Assembly: GCA_002261155.1 (NCBI GenBank) | Contig: NKXN01000015.1 | Location: forward strand, 1-38,307 | Length of the DNA stretch: 38,307 nt | From: Bacillaceae bacterium SAS-127 | GTDB taxonomy: Bacteria; Bacillota; Bacilli; Bacillales; Domibacillaceae | Direction of reading: 5' to 3' | Shown: piece after piece, positions 8,608 through 15,461 of the stretch | Layout of the letters: each line of letters begins with the position of its first letter | Numbering within the stretch: the first letter of the stretch is position 1 | Made by a program: the position numbers and the translations under genes | Notes under the pieces: generated by a model | The model's database searches: none | The model's input: only the letters and a program-made list of their open reading frames with translations | Told to the model about the DNA's origin: nothing

Positions 8608-8640
8608 AAAAAGGCTGAGCGGATGGCTCAACCTTTTTGA
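8606..8640 (-). terminator. Terminator of yuzD
   Basis: On the minus strand AAAGGTTGAGC, loop CATCC, GCTCAGCCTTTTTT forms a stem with one G-T pair and a T-run. It overlaps the last codons of yuzD (stop at 8628-8630) and shields the gab enhancer region from readthrough. Confidence 0.8.
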
Positions 8641-8963
8641 TCTTCACTTTGATAGCCGTATTTCTCCATTTCAGCATAGACAGCCTTTAATTTCGGATTG
8701 CCTTCCCCAACAATTTCCCCTTCAACAAGCACGACCGGATAAAACATATCTTCTTCCACGACTCGCTCGGCAAATGCTTTTTTCTCTTCATCCTCCGGCG
8801 GTGAAAAAATATCAACATAGCTAATTGAAAACGGTTGTTTCGGATATTTTCGTGAAATAGCCGCCTCTAACCATTCATATGTTTCTTTAGAAGAAGGTAA
8901 ATTAACACAACTCGCACAAAGCTGCTCTGTTCCATATACAACAATTTCTACATTATTTCCCAT
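8628..8963 (-). CDS. yuzD: YuzD-like DUF1462 protein, thioredoxin-like fold
   Basis: A small cytoplasmic protein of 111 residues, conserved in Bacillaceae next to yutI. It begins VEIVVYGTEQLCASCVN, a beta strand followed by a C-x2-C pair (Cys16, Cys19) where thioredoxin-like proteins have their redox centre, and has a second strand region FYPVVLVEGEIVGEG. A role in thiol redox or metal handling is inference. ATG 8963 follows AAGGTGG with 8-bp spacing; a GTG 12 bp further up lies inside that site. Divergent from yutI, which encodes an iron-sulfur carrier. Confidence 0.8.
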   Translation of the reverse strand: MGNNVEIVVYGTEQLCASCVNLPSSKETYEWLEAAISRKYPKQPFSISYVDIFSPPEDEEKKAFAERVVEEDMFYPVVLVEGEIVGEGNPKLKAVYAEMEKYGYQSEDQKG

Positions 8964-9056
8964 ATAATCATCCACCTTATAGCTGATTATTTATATTTTA
9001 ACGAAAATCGATCAACTTCGATATGAAAATGTTTATCAATCAATGGATTTTTTTAT

Positions 9057-9071
9057 TTATAATCATTATAA
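9057..9071. promoter_or_regulatory. Perfect PerR-type 7-1-7 palindrome on the yutI promoter
   Basis: TTATAAT at 9057-9063 and ATTATAA at 9065-9071 flank a single C. This is an exact match to the Bacillus PerR operator TTATAATnATTATAA and differs from the Fur/Zur-type 7-1-7 boxes at the outer positions. It overlaps a TATAAT -10 hexamer at 9067-9072, 31 bp before the yutI start codon, so binding should block transcription. The -35 is weak. Confidence 0.7.
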
Positions 9072-9102
9072 TAAGAACAGTATGAGAAAGGAGTGGATTG
9101 AA

Positions 9103-9339
9103 ATGGCTGATGAACAAATGGTTGCACAAGTACAAGAAGTCTTAGATAAATTACGTCCATTTTTACTTCGCGATGGCGGAGATTGTGAACTAGTTGATAT
9201 AGAGGATGGCATCGTCAAGCTTCGCCTTCTAGGCGCATGCGGTAGCTGCCCAAGTTCAACAATTACGCTAAAAGCCGGCATCGAGCGCGCATTGCTTGAA
9301 GAAGTTCCAGGCGTAGTAGAAGTAGAACAAGTATTTTAA
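9103..9339 (+). CDS. yutI: NifU-like (Nfu) iron-sulfur carrier protein
   Basis: A stand-alone NifU C-terminal domain of 78 residues that carries a transient [4Fe-4S] cluster, bridged between two subunits, and hands it to apoproteins. The cluster motif is C-x2-C (Cys46, Cys49) in [16 protein letters not shown], preceded by the typical [19 protein letters not shown]. The start is ATG 9103 with AAAGGAG at 9087-9093; the open frame to 9043 has no binding site. Monocistronic, with a terminator right after. One likely client, the lipoyl synthase LipA, is encoded 6 kb away. A PerR-type palindrome lies on its promoter. Confidence 0.93.
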   Translation: MADEQMVAQVQEVLDKLRPFLLRDGGDCELVDIEDGIVKLRLLGACGSCPSSTITLKAGIERALLEEVPGVVEVEQVF

Positions 9340-9345
9340 TGAACG

Positions 9346-9378
9346 AAAGTCCGCAGATCAATCATGCGGGCTTTTTTT
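9346..9378 (+). terminator. Terminator of yutI
   Basis: AAAGTCCGCA, loop of nine, TGCGGGCTTT with one G-T pair, followed by a run of T to 9378. Confidence 0.85.
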
Positions 9379-9400
9379 ATTGACGAGGCTGAAGTAGTAG

Positions 9401-9463
9401 CGAAATCAGGCGTGAAAAGTGTCGAATTGGGCGCATAACAGTTCGAATCGGGCGCGCGCCACT
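9401..9463. repeat. Three imperfect 21-22 bp tandem repeats
   Basis: Units start at 9401 (CGAAATCAGGCG...), 9423 (CGAATTGGGCG...) and 9444 (CGAATCGGGCG...), each followed by a more variable half. They lie between two convergent terminators and code for nothing visible. The block is more G+C-rich than the sequence around it. Confidence 0.6.
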
Positions 9464-9496
9464 AAAAAAAACCGAACACGTCTCAGCTCGGTCTGA
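9464..9496 (-). terminator. Terminator of the hydroxyacid dehydrogenase gene
   Basis: On the minus strand ACCGAG, a ten-base loop, TTCGGT and eight T. The stem is short and overlaps the stop codon region at 9483. Confidence 0.6.
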
Positions 9497-10472
9497 AGGT
9501 AAGTAATTCTTTGTTCACTAATGTTTTCGGAGGACGTTCTTCAAAGATGGCATCGAGATTGTCACAGCATGTTTCCATCATCCCGAGGCGTGTCTCTTTT
9601 GTTGCACTTCCGATATGAGGAAGCGCCACGACATTTGGCAGCTTCAGTAGTGGATGATCGGCACCGATTGGCTCTTTTTCAAACACATCTAATCCGGCTG
9701 CTGCGATGTCTCCAGCCTGCAAAGCGTCAAACAGTGCTTGCTCATTAATAATCGGTCCGCGACTAGCATTGATGAACATGGCATCTTTTTTCATTTGTTG
9801 GAATTGCTCTCGTTGAAACATCCCTTTCGTTTGCTCTGTGAGCGGAGCGAGACAAACAACGAAATCCGCCTCTTGTAATAGTTCATCAAATGAGCAGTAA
9901 CGTGCACCGAGCATTTCCTCTGCTACTTCATGACGAGTCCGATTATGATAAATGATTTCCATATCGAATCCAGCCGCTCTTTTCGCTACAACAGTCCCAA
10001 TTTTGCCCATACCGACAATCCCAATCGTTTTATGATGGACATCCGTTCCGACTAATTGCATCGGCGACCAGCTCTTCCACTGGCCTTCTTTCACAAATTC
10101 GGCTGCTTCCATCATTCGCCGAGCCGTTGCCAGCAACAAAGCAAAGGTTAAGTCTGCCGTCGTATCTGTTAATACATCCGGTGTGTTACAGATGGCGACC
10201 TGATGCTTGCTAGCAGCTTGTAAGTCAACATTGTCGTAGCCAACAGCCATATTAGCAACTACCTTTAACCGCTCGGCTTGAGAAAATAATTCTTCATCTA
10301 GCTGATCTGAAATGACGGTTAATAAAGCATCCGCTTGCTTCACTTTTTCAAGTAGCACATCACGCGGTACCTTCTCTTCTTCTTCCGACCACATGTCTAC
10401 TTCGTATTTCTCTAGCAGCCTAGAAATAATTTCCTCAGGAAGTTTTCGGGTTACATACACAAACGGCTTCAT
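9483..10472 (-). CDS. D-2-hydroxyacid dehydrogenase (glyoxylate/hydroxypyruvate reductase type)
   Basis: A cytoplasmic dehydrogenase of 329 residues that interconverts 2-oxo and D-2-hydroxy acids with NAD(P)H. The cofactor loop GMGKIG is at 154-159. The catalytic triad is present: Arg238 (NASRGP), Glu267 (DVFEKEP) and His286 (PHIGSAT). After the second Rossmann strand come Asn177, Arg178 and Arg180 (HNRTR), basic residues that point to NADPH, as in GhrB/GRHPR enzymes. ATG 10472 follows AAGGTGG. In B. subtilis this position between yutI and yutH is held by the threonine genes, so the gene looks like a local replacement. Substrate is not resolved by sequence. Confidence 0.85.
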   Translation of the reverse strand: MKPFVYVTRKLPEEIISRLLEKYEVDMWSEEEEKVPRDVLLEKVKQADALLTVISDQLDEELFSQAERLKVVANMAVGYDNVDLQAASKHQVAICNTPDVLTDTTADLTFALLLATARRMMEAAEFVKEGQWKSWSPMQLVGTDVHHKTIGIVGMGKIGTVVAKRAAGFDMEIIYHNRTRHEVAEEMLGARYCSFDELLQEADFVVCLAPLTEQTKGMFQREQFQQMKKDAMFINASRGPIINEQALFDALQAGDIAAAGLDVFEKEPIGADHPLLKLPNVVALPHIGSATKETRLGMMETCCDNLDAIFEERPPKTLVNKELLTFRPS

Positions 10473-10526
10473 TTCTCCACCTTCTTTCCGTATCCTAATC
10501 GCCCTTCCATTTTACCATATCTTCTG

Positions 10527-11522
10527 TCATTTTAACCAAGTTACATTCGGAATTTTCAATCGATTAGTTGGAACAAAAGCTAATTCATAGAAAGAAGCGA
10601 GAAAACGCTCATACTCCGCTGTATTTTTCATATATTTCTCTAACTGTTCTTCTTTTTCTTTTTTCACTTGGAGCGACTGAGAGGAAAAATAAATGCGACT
10701 GCAGTCAAAGTAATGTGTGGGAAAGAGGAGACGAGCATAAATCAGCCGCCAGGAAAATGGAGAGAGTCTCTCTTGTTGCTGATACTCTTGTAAAAACTGT
10801 TCAAAATTGGAGCGATAAAGAAGAGAGCCTTCCCAATAAGACGAACGAATCCATTCGGCTATATCACGTGCAGGATGATCATATACCCAATCAAAAGGAT
10901 GGTGAATAAAGTTGCGGTTAGCCCACGTCTTCGCGTGAAACGATTGGTGACAAATCGTTCCATAATCTGTTATCCCTGGAGTTTCATCCATTTCAGTATC
11001 CACAATATATTGAATCGCATTTTCTGCGAGCCCCATATAATAAGGAAAGCTATCAATCATCATCGTAGCAAATTTACCATCTACTCCCTTCTCCATCAGC
11101 CCACTAATTGATTTTTCTAGCCGATCCATCTCCTGCTCCCAACGCTCGCGCCACAACCCCAATTGACTTGTCGTCTTCATCTCATCTGTCAACGTTCGCC
11201 CTCGACGATGAAACCTAGCGAGTTTCTTACCTATCGCTTCGGATCGTGAGAGGACTTGTGCGCTCCCGAGAACGACTACATCTTTTTTATCTTCTGTGAT
11301 TAAAAAGGCACCAGTAACTGACGGAATAAAAACAGCCACTTTCCGATCACCTTGACTCATGAGATGCTGAGACATTTGATGTAGCTCTAATAAATATTCC
11401 TGTTCCATATTCGTCACATCAACAATAGAATAAAGAAACCCCTCACTTTCATAATAGCGTCCGTTCACCATTCGATCCGATGTAATACGAAAATGTTCCT
11501 TTAACAATGCTTTTCCATCCAT
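10527..11522 (-). CDS. yutH: Spore coat-associated protein YutH
   Basis: A 331-residue protein of the CotS/YutH family, which has the overall layout of an aminoglycoside-phosphotransferase-like kinase. It shows a degenerate N-lobe (strand-rich region to about residue 90) and a helical C-lobe with HPFDWVYDHPARDIAEWIR where kinases keep the metal-binding loop. I do not see a convincing catalytic H-x-D, so it may be a pseudokinase. Family members are made in the mother cell and associate with the spore coat. ATG 11522 is preferred (AAGGGGG 7 bp before it) over an ATG 21 bp upstream without a site. Confidence 0.85.
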   Translation of the reverse strand: MDGKALLKEHFRITSDRMVNGRYYESEGFLYSIVDVTNMEQEYLLELHQMSQHLMSQGDRKVAVFIPSVTGAFLITEDKKDVVVLGSAQVLSRSEAIGKKLARFHRRGRTLTDEMKTTSQLGLWRERWEQEMDRLEKSISGLMEKGVDGKFATMMIDSFPYYMGLAENAIQYIVDTEMDETPGITDYGTICHQSFHAKTWANRNFIHHPFDWVYDHPARDIAEWIRSSYWEGSLLYRSNFEQFLQEYQQQERLSPFSWRLIYARLLFPTHYFDCSRIYFSSQSLQVKKEKEEQLEKYMKNTAEYERFLASFYELAFVPTNRLKIPNVTWLK

Positions 11523-11633
11523 GCTAGTTCCCCCTTTTTTCATATTTTTTGCAGGATTATTTCCAATTTATCTGGAAATATAAATAGTAAAGAGAATATC
11601 TGATACTAACATATTAGAGAAAAAGGTGATTGT

Positions 11634-12140
11634 ATGACTATCGATGACAAACACGTAATGAGCATGTCCGAAAAAACCGCGCGCCGCCAATTAGCTGAAC
11701 GCGGCGTAACTATGGATCACATTGCCGAACTCGTATTGTTTTTACAAAAAAAGTATCACCCTAATTTACAACTTGAAGAATGTAAAGAAAATATCGAGCA
11801 AGTCTTAAAAAAGCGAGAAGTGCAAAATGCGATCATCACAGGTATCCAACTAGATGTGTTAGCGGAGAAAGGCCTGCTAGATGAACCGTTGCAAACGATC
11901 ATCTCTACTGACGAAAGCTTATACGGGGTGGATGAAACCCTCGCTTTAGCCATCATCAACGTATACGGTTCCATCGGCTTCACAAACTACGGATACATCG
12001 ACAAAGAAAAACCAGGTATTTTACAATATTTAAATGATAAATCACATGGCAAAGTCCACACCTTCCTAGATGACATCGTCGGCGCCATAGCCGCTGCCGC
12101 CTCCAGCCGCCTAGCCCACAAAGCAGCACAGACAGAGTGA
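11634..12140 (+). CDS. yutG: YutG, phosphatidylglycerophosphatase A-related protein
   Basis: A cytoplasmic-looking 168-residue protein of the PgpA-like family. The N-terminal half (to about 85) is a charged helical extension including ARRQLAERGVTMDHIAELVL; the C-terminal half holds the family core with LYGVDETLALAIINVYGSIG and the closing FLDDIVGAIAAAASSRL, whose acidic residues match the family metal site. Unlike the membrane PgpA of Gram-negative bacteria, it has little hydrophobic sequence, and the phosphatase role is inferred from the family only. ATG 11634 has AAAGGTG in front. Its 3' end leads into the repeat element and terminator shared with convergent yutF. Confidence 0.82.
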   Translation: MTIDDKHVMSMSEKTARRQLAERGVTMDHIAELVLFLQKKYHPNLQLEECKENIEQVLKKREVQNAIITGIQLDVLAEKGLLDEPLQTIISTDESLYGVDETLALAIINVYGSIGFTNYGYIDKEKPGILQYLNDKSHGKVHTFLDDIVGAIAAAASSRLAHKAAQTE

Positions 12141-12141
12141 A

Positions 12142-12325
12142 ATGCGGAAGTAGCCGTTTAGACTCGGCAGACATAAGATGGACCGCCTACGTGGCGTTCT
12201 TTGCCACGTAGGCGTGACAGCTTATGACCGAGAGTCTGGCTGCTGCAGCTGGACAACATCGAAATGCGGAAGGCGCTGGTCAGCGGCGTATGGACTGGAG
12301 ACATCCGCACGAGATACAAGCAAAA
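12142..12325. repeat. Dispersed intergenic repeat with a large hairpin
   Basis: The part from about 12208 on aligns with the long copy at 100-225 (AGCTGGACAACA, GCGCTGGTCAGCG, CGTATG, ACTGGAGAC, ACAAGCAAAA). The first part folds into a stem-loop spanning 12161-12236: CGCCTACGTGGC at 12184-12195 pairs perfectly with 12203-12214, CATAAG (12172-12177) with CTTATG (12221-12226), and GACTCGG with CCGAGAGTC. As in the first copy, the unit stops exactly at a terminator stem. No gene is seen here. Confidence 0.75.
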
Positions 12326-12367
12326 AAGCGTCCTTTAAGTGACTCTCACTTAAAGGACGCTTTTTTT
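12322..12367. terminator. Bidirectional terminator between yutG and yutF
   Basis: AGCGTCCTTTAAGTG at 12327-12341 and its exact complement at 12347-12361 with loop ACTCT, an A-run on the left and seven T on the right. It serves both converging genes. Confidence 0.93.
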
Positions 12368-13137
12368 CATAAAATCTCCCACTCATCTAATGTATTTCTT
12401 ACATAAGTAGGTTGTTTTTCGACTTGAGCTAAATGCTCTTTTTGTGTAACACCTGTATGAACGAGTAAAGTATCCATGCCTGCACCGATTCCTGCTAAAA
12501 TGTCGGTGTCATAATTGTCTCCTACCATTAACGTCTCTTCTTTAGTTGTACCTAACACGCGAAGAGCTTGTTCCATAATGACACTCTCCGGCTTGCCGAT
12601 AAAAATCGGTGTCGTTTGCGTCGAGACAGTGACAACGGATGTGAGTGAGCCATTTCCAGGCAATAATCCTCTTTCAGTCGGAATGGCGATGTCACCATTG
12701 GTAGAAATAAACGTCGCCCCGTTGCGAACAGCTAAGCAAGCAGTCGCTAATTTTTCATAGTTGATGCTGCGATCAATCCCAACGACAACGAAGTCTGCTT
12801 GGTCGTGATCGACAATCGTTAATCCTTTTTCTTCAAGTGCTTGGCGAATGCCTTCTTCACCGATGACATACACAGTCGCTCCAGCTTGACGATCAGCGAT
12901 AAATTGAGCGGTCGCCATAGAGGTGGTGAACACTTGCTCTGTTGTCGCCGCAATATCAAATCCCACTAATTTATTTGCCACTTGTTCAGGTGTGCGCGAA
13001 GAATTGTTAGTGACAAATAAGTAAGGGATATCCTGTTCATTTAAGCGTGTGATAAAATGTGCCGCTTCTTTAATTTTTTCCGTTCCACGGTAGATCGTGC
13101 CGTCTAAATCAATTAAATAACCTTTGTATGCTTTCAT
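12367..13137 (-). CDS. yutF: HAD-family sugar/nucleotide phosphatase (NagD/AraL type)
   Basis: A type IIA haloacid dehalogenase phosphatase of 256 residues. All four motifs are visible: Asp10 and Asp12 in LIDLDGTIYRG, the TNN of motif II at 43-45, Lys182 in GKPES, and the metal-binding GDNYDTD at 206-212. The large C2B cap lies between motifs II and III. The relatives hydrolyse small sugar phosphates and p-nitrophenyl phosphate; a metabolite-repair role is inference. ATG 13137 follows AGAGGGG. It lies 62 bp after yutE with a terminator between, so it has its own promoter or depends on readthrough. Confidence 0.88.
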   Translation of the reverse strand: MKAYKGYLIDLDGTIYRGTEKIKEAAHFITRLNEQDIPYLFVTNNSSRTPEQVANKLVGFDIAATTEQVFTTSMATAQFIADRQAGATVYVIGEEGIRQALEEKGLTIVDHDQADFVVVGIDRSINYEKLATACLAVRNGATFISTNGDIAIPTERGLLPGNGSLTSVVTVSTQTTPIFIGKPESVIMEQALRVLGTTKEETLMVGDNYDTDILAGIGAGMDTLLVHTGVTQKEHLAQVEKQPTYVRNTLDEWEIL

Positions 13138-13165
13138 TCTTTTTCCCCTCTCATTTCATTCACAT

Positions 13166-13194
13166 GAAAAAACGCTTTCACTTTCGAAAGCGTC
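13166..13194 (-). terminator. Terminator of yutE
   Basis: On the minus strand ACGCTTTC, loop GAAAGT, GAAAGCGT, then a T-run. It starts 6 bp after the yutE stop. Confidence 0.8.
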
Positions 13195-13199
13195 ACCTA

Positions 13200-13637
13200 T
13201 TACGGTAAAAAGGCCGAAACGGGGCCTAATTCATTTATTAAATATTGTCTCACTTTTTCAGGAAATTGCTGCATCGACGAGAAGTTAGCTTCCATCGCTT
13301 GTTTAATTTCTTGATGGTCGACAGCTATATACTGCTGAACGAGCATTTTGCGAAGACCAACCATTATCTTTAATGAAGTGGTCATTTCTTTAGAAATCAC
13401 TTTTTCGTCATCTAAAATGTCAATAATGTCTTCATAGCTACCCGGATCTCTCATAATAAAGCCGTCAATCATCGCATTACCAACATCGAACATTGATTCA
13501 ATGACCGTATGAGCGATGCGCTCTAGAGCAGCCTGTTCAAGTGCCGTTTCAAAGCTTTTTTGCTCCTGAAACAACGACAATTGACCTTCCATAAACTTTA
13601 ATGTTTCTTCAATTTTGTTGCGATCTACGAAATACAA
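13200..13637 (-). CDS. yutE: DUF86/HepT-like HEPN protein YutE
   Basis: A 145-residue all-helical protein of the DUF86 (HepT-like) HEPN superfamily; relatives are RNase toxins of the HepT-MntA type. The family body VGNAMIDGFIMRDPGSYED is well kept. The HEPN active site R-x5-H-x-Y is altered: GLRKMLVQQY gives Arg96, then Gln101 instead of His, and Tyr103. There is no MntA-like nucleotidyltransferase next to it. I choose the TTG at 13637 (protein M-Y-F-V-D-R...), the length usual for YutE, with GGAAGGGTG in front. The frame stays open to 13760, but that would overlap the divergent gene's start region. Probably a housekeeping or inactive HEPN protein. Confidence 0.8.
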   Translation of the reverse strand: MYFVDRNKIEETLKFMEGQLSLFQEQKSFETALEQAALERIAHTVIESMFDVGNAMIDGFIMRDPGSYEDIIDILDDEKVISKEMTTSLKIMVGLRKMLVQQYIAVDHQEIKQAMEANFSSMQQFPEKVRQYLINELGPVSAFLP

Positions 13638-13760
13638 GGCGAGCACCCTTCCATTGCTTTCTTTTTTATTCTCCACCATTTTACCATGAAACGAAAAAGA
13701 AAACATACAGTAGTCCTGAAACATGTTACAATCAGGAAAAACAAAGTGGGAGTGATCCAA

Positions 13761-14027
13761 ATGACGGAAAGATTTTTTCTATATGATGATATGGAACAAA
13801 CGAAAACACGGTTCGTAAGCTTTATGGGTGAGCACCAACGTTACGACCTCGCTTTAATGCAGACCGATCGCTATTACGGAAAAAAGCTAGTGCTTGATAT
13901 TCAAGGAGGACGCTTTGCGATTATCGGGCAAGATGATTTAGAAGAGCCTGGTTATTTAGAAGAAATATTTAAATTATCTGATGAAGAAGCTGCTGAACTA
14001 CGCGACTTTCTCTATGACGTGATCTAA
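13761..14027 (+). CDS. DUF3055 (SAV0927-type) protein
   Basis: A small cytoplasmic protein of 88 residues matching a family conserved across Bacillaceae and staphylococci (MTERFFLYDDMEQTKTRFVS at the N-terminus, then YDLALMQTDRYYGKKLVLD and GRFAIIGQDDLEEPGYLE). It is acidic and strand-rich with a helical end. Function unknown. ATG 13761 has GTGGGAG before it; the frame upstream to 13686 would overlap the divergent yutE region and is not needed. Confidence 0.75.
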   Translation: MTERFFLYDDMEQTKTRFVSFMGEHQRYDLALMQTDRYYGKKLVLDIQGGRFAIIGQDDLEEPGYLEEIFKLSDEEAAELRDFLYDVI

Positions 14028-14075
14028 GTATAAACGATATAGCCACCGGGGATGTTAAAAATGGAGGTGGCAAAC

Positions 14076-14372
14076 ATGATAGATGAGGAAGAGCAATATA
14101 CCGATTTCTCCAACGTCGAAGCGAGTCGTAACTATTTAATACCGGAACAAATGCCAGAAGGGCCGTACGGAGCACCTCGTAATAAATTCGAACCTGTTCA
14201 AAATAAATCGACTCCGTGGCGAAAAGGTCAACGCTATTATAGCGCCTTTAATTATGAAAATAAATCGCTTCACCAGCATTTACCTCGGAACATGGAAGGT
14301 GCTCATCCGCCTCATGATGATCCGGATGAAGACCAAGAAATAACGTATCAAAACGTTCCGCCAAACACGTAA
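14076..14372 (+). CDS. Conserved small hydrophilic protein of unknown function
   Basis: I do not recognise a named family. The 98 residues are hydrophilic, rich in Asn, Pro, Glu and Tyr, with no signal peptide or membrane segment, and look disordered in the last 30 residues (HPPHDDPDEDQE). ATG 14076 follows GGAGGTGG 5 bp away, a strong site that supports a real gene. It lies 48 bp after the DUF3055 gene in the same direction, so the two may form a small operon ending in the terminator at 14373. Confidence 0.6.
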   Translation: MIDEEEQYTDFSNVEASRNYLIPEQMPEGPYGAPRNKFEPVQNKSTPWRKGQRYYSAFNYENKSLHQHLPRNMEGAHPPHDDPDEDQEITYQNVPPNT

Positions 14373-14400
14373 AAAATCGAGCGCTTTGCTCGATTTTTTT
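14373..14400. terminator. Bidirectional terminator
   Basis: AAAATCGAGC, loop GCTTT, GCTCGATTTT with T-run to 14400 on the plus strand and A-run on the other side. It separates the rightward small gene from convergent yutD. Confidence 0.88.
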
Positions 14401-14683
14401 ACTTTTTGACTTTTTTGGCGACGAAATAAGCACAGCCAAAATTGCAATATTCATACAAGTATTCCTTCAATGTACCAATTTTCGTGTCAAACGTCGCCTT
14501 TTGGTTTTTATCTTCATAAAACCCTTTCAGGCGCAGCTGACCGTATCCCCAATCGCCGACAATATAGTCATATTTAGATAAAATATCACTGTATCGCTCG
14601 CGAAAAACTTCTTCGTTAAAGCCATCGTTGTGCTGATCAATGATTTCATAGCAATGATTTTGAATACAAACCACCTTTATCAT
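14399..14683 (-). CDS. yutD: YutD family protein (DUF1027)
   Basis: A 94-residue protein with the DUF1027 pattern: an N-terminal strand pair (CYEIIDQHNDGFNEEVFRER), then SKYDYIVGDWGYGQLRLKGF, and a C-terminal LYEYCNFGCAYFVAKK with a C-x3-C pair. Found in most Bacillales, function unknown. ATG 14683 has AAGGA 9 bp before it. It sits next to the lipoprotein gene and lipA as in B. subtilis, but is transcribed toward the DUF3055 gene. Confidence 0.85.
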   Translation of the reverse strand: MIKVVCIQNHCYEIIDQHNDGFNEEVFRERYSDILSKYDYIVGDWGYGQLRLKGFYEDKNQKATFDTKIGTLKEYLYEYCNFGCAYFVAKKVKK

Positions 14684-14781
14684 TCCTCACTTTCCTTCTT
14701 TCATTATAGCCGATCAGCCATAAATTACTAAGCAAAAAATGATAGTGCCTGGGTAAGCTAGTTGTTGAGGGGGTGGCAAGT

Positions 14782-15423
14782 TTGAAGAAACCTTTATTGA
14801 TGGCAGGACTGACAAGCGTTATGCTTTTAGGAGCATGTACGATGAGTGACCAAAACAATGCCGCTGGTGGTATTTACGAAAAAGATGGCAACACGATCAA
14901 TGTTCGTAATCGAGAAGACCTTTATAATCCAAATGATAACAGAAACCGTAATCTCGATTTGATGACTGGCGATCGCTCCAATGATTTCGGTTATGTGCGT
15001 CAGCAAAAAAGCCCCATTCAAGGTGAAACCGTCTCATACAAAAATATGTACACAATCGACCGCGAACGTACAGCAGATGCGATTAGTAAATTAAGCGTAG
15101 GACTTCCAACAGTCAATGATTGCTCCGTGCTCGTGACAGATGAGGAAGTATTGATCGCTTATGATACTGATGCGAAAACGAAAAAAGAACGTTCAGATGC
15201 GGCCGAACAGGTGAAAAAAACAGCGATGAGCGTCGTCCCTCGTTGGTACAATATTTACGTGACGGATGATGTTGGACTTCGTCGTGATATCGAAAACATT
15301 GCACCACTGAACGCTAATGCGGATGGTGCACAAGATACGATTGACCGCACCATTAAATTGATGACGAAAAATTCCCCTCAAGGCCATACAAAAGGCGGAA
15401 TGAATGGCCATAATATGAAATAA
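14782..15423 (+). CDS. yutC: YhcN/YlaJ-family sporulation lipoprotein
   Basis: A lipoprotein of 213 residues: positive start KK, hydrophobic stretch, and lipobox LLGAC with Cys19. The mature part has an Asn-rich linker (DNRNRNLD) and the C-terminal YhcN/YlaJ domain (about 90-190) with VLVTDEEVLIAYD and WYNIYVTDDVGLRRDIENI. Relatives are made in the forespore and affect spore outgrowth or germination. TTG 14782 is taken as start, with GAGGGGGTG 7-8 bp before it; a GTG at 14773 lies within that site. Named by its place next to yutD and lipA in B. subtilis. Confidence 0.85.
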   Translation: MKKPLLMAGLTSVMLLGACTMSDQNNAAGGIYEKDGNTINVRNREDLYNPNDNRNRNLDLMTGDRSNDFGYVRQQKSPIQGETVSYKNMYTIDRERTADAISKLSVGLPTVNDCSVLVTDEEVLIAYDTDAKTKKERSDAAEQVKKTAMSVVPRWYNIYVTDDVGLRRDIENIAPLNANADGAQDTIDRTIKLMTKNSPQGHTKGGMNGHNMK

Positions 15424-15457
15424 AAAAATGGGTCTGACAAAAAAGTCAGACCCATTC
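15424..15457 (-). terminator. Terminator of lipA
   Basis: AATGGGTCTGAC at 15427-15438 pairs perfectly with 15445-15456 around six A. The T-run exists only on the minus strand, so it ends lipA; convergent yutC may use the hairpin too. Confidence 0.8.
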
Positions 15458-15461
15458 AAAA

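Noticed and set aside
9401-9463. Mini CRISPR array
   Set aside because: Units are directly adjacent with diverging halves, no constant repeat with unique spacers and no cas genes.
10568-11111. Plus-strand reading frames opposite yutH
   Set aside because: No ribosome binding sites and low-quality sequence; shadows of yutH.
12161-12236. tRNA or riboswitch at the hairpin after yutG
   Set aside because: No anticodon arm, no conserved riboswitch blocks, and it follows the gene instead of preceding one; it belongs to a repeat element.
13638-13760. Longer yutE reaching to the start of the DUF3055 gene
   Set aside because: The extra 41 residues are unlike the family and leave no promoter space; TTG 13637 gives the standard length.
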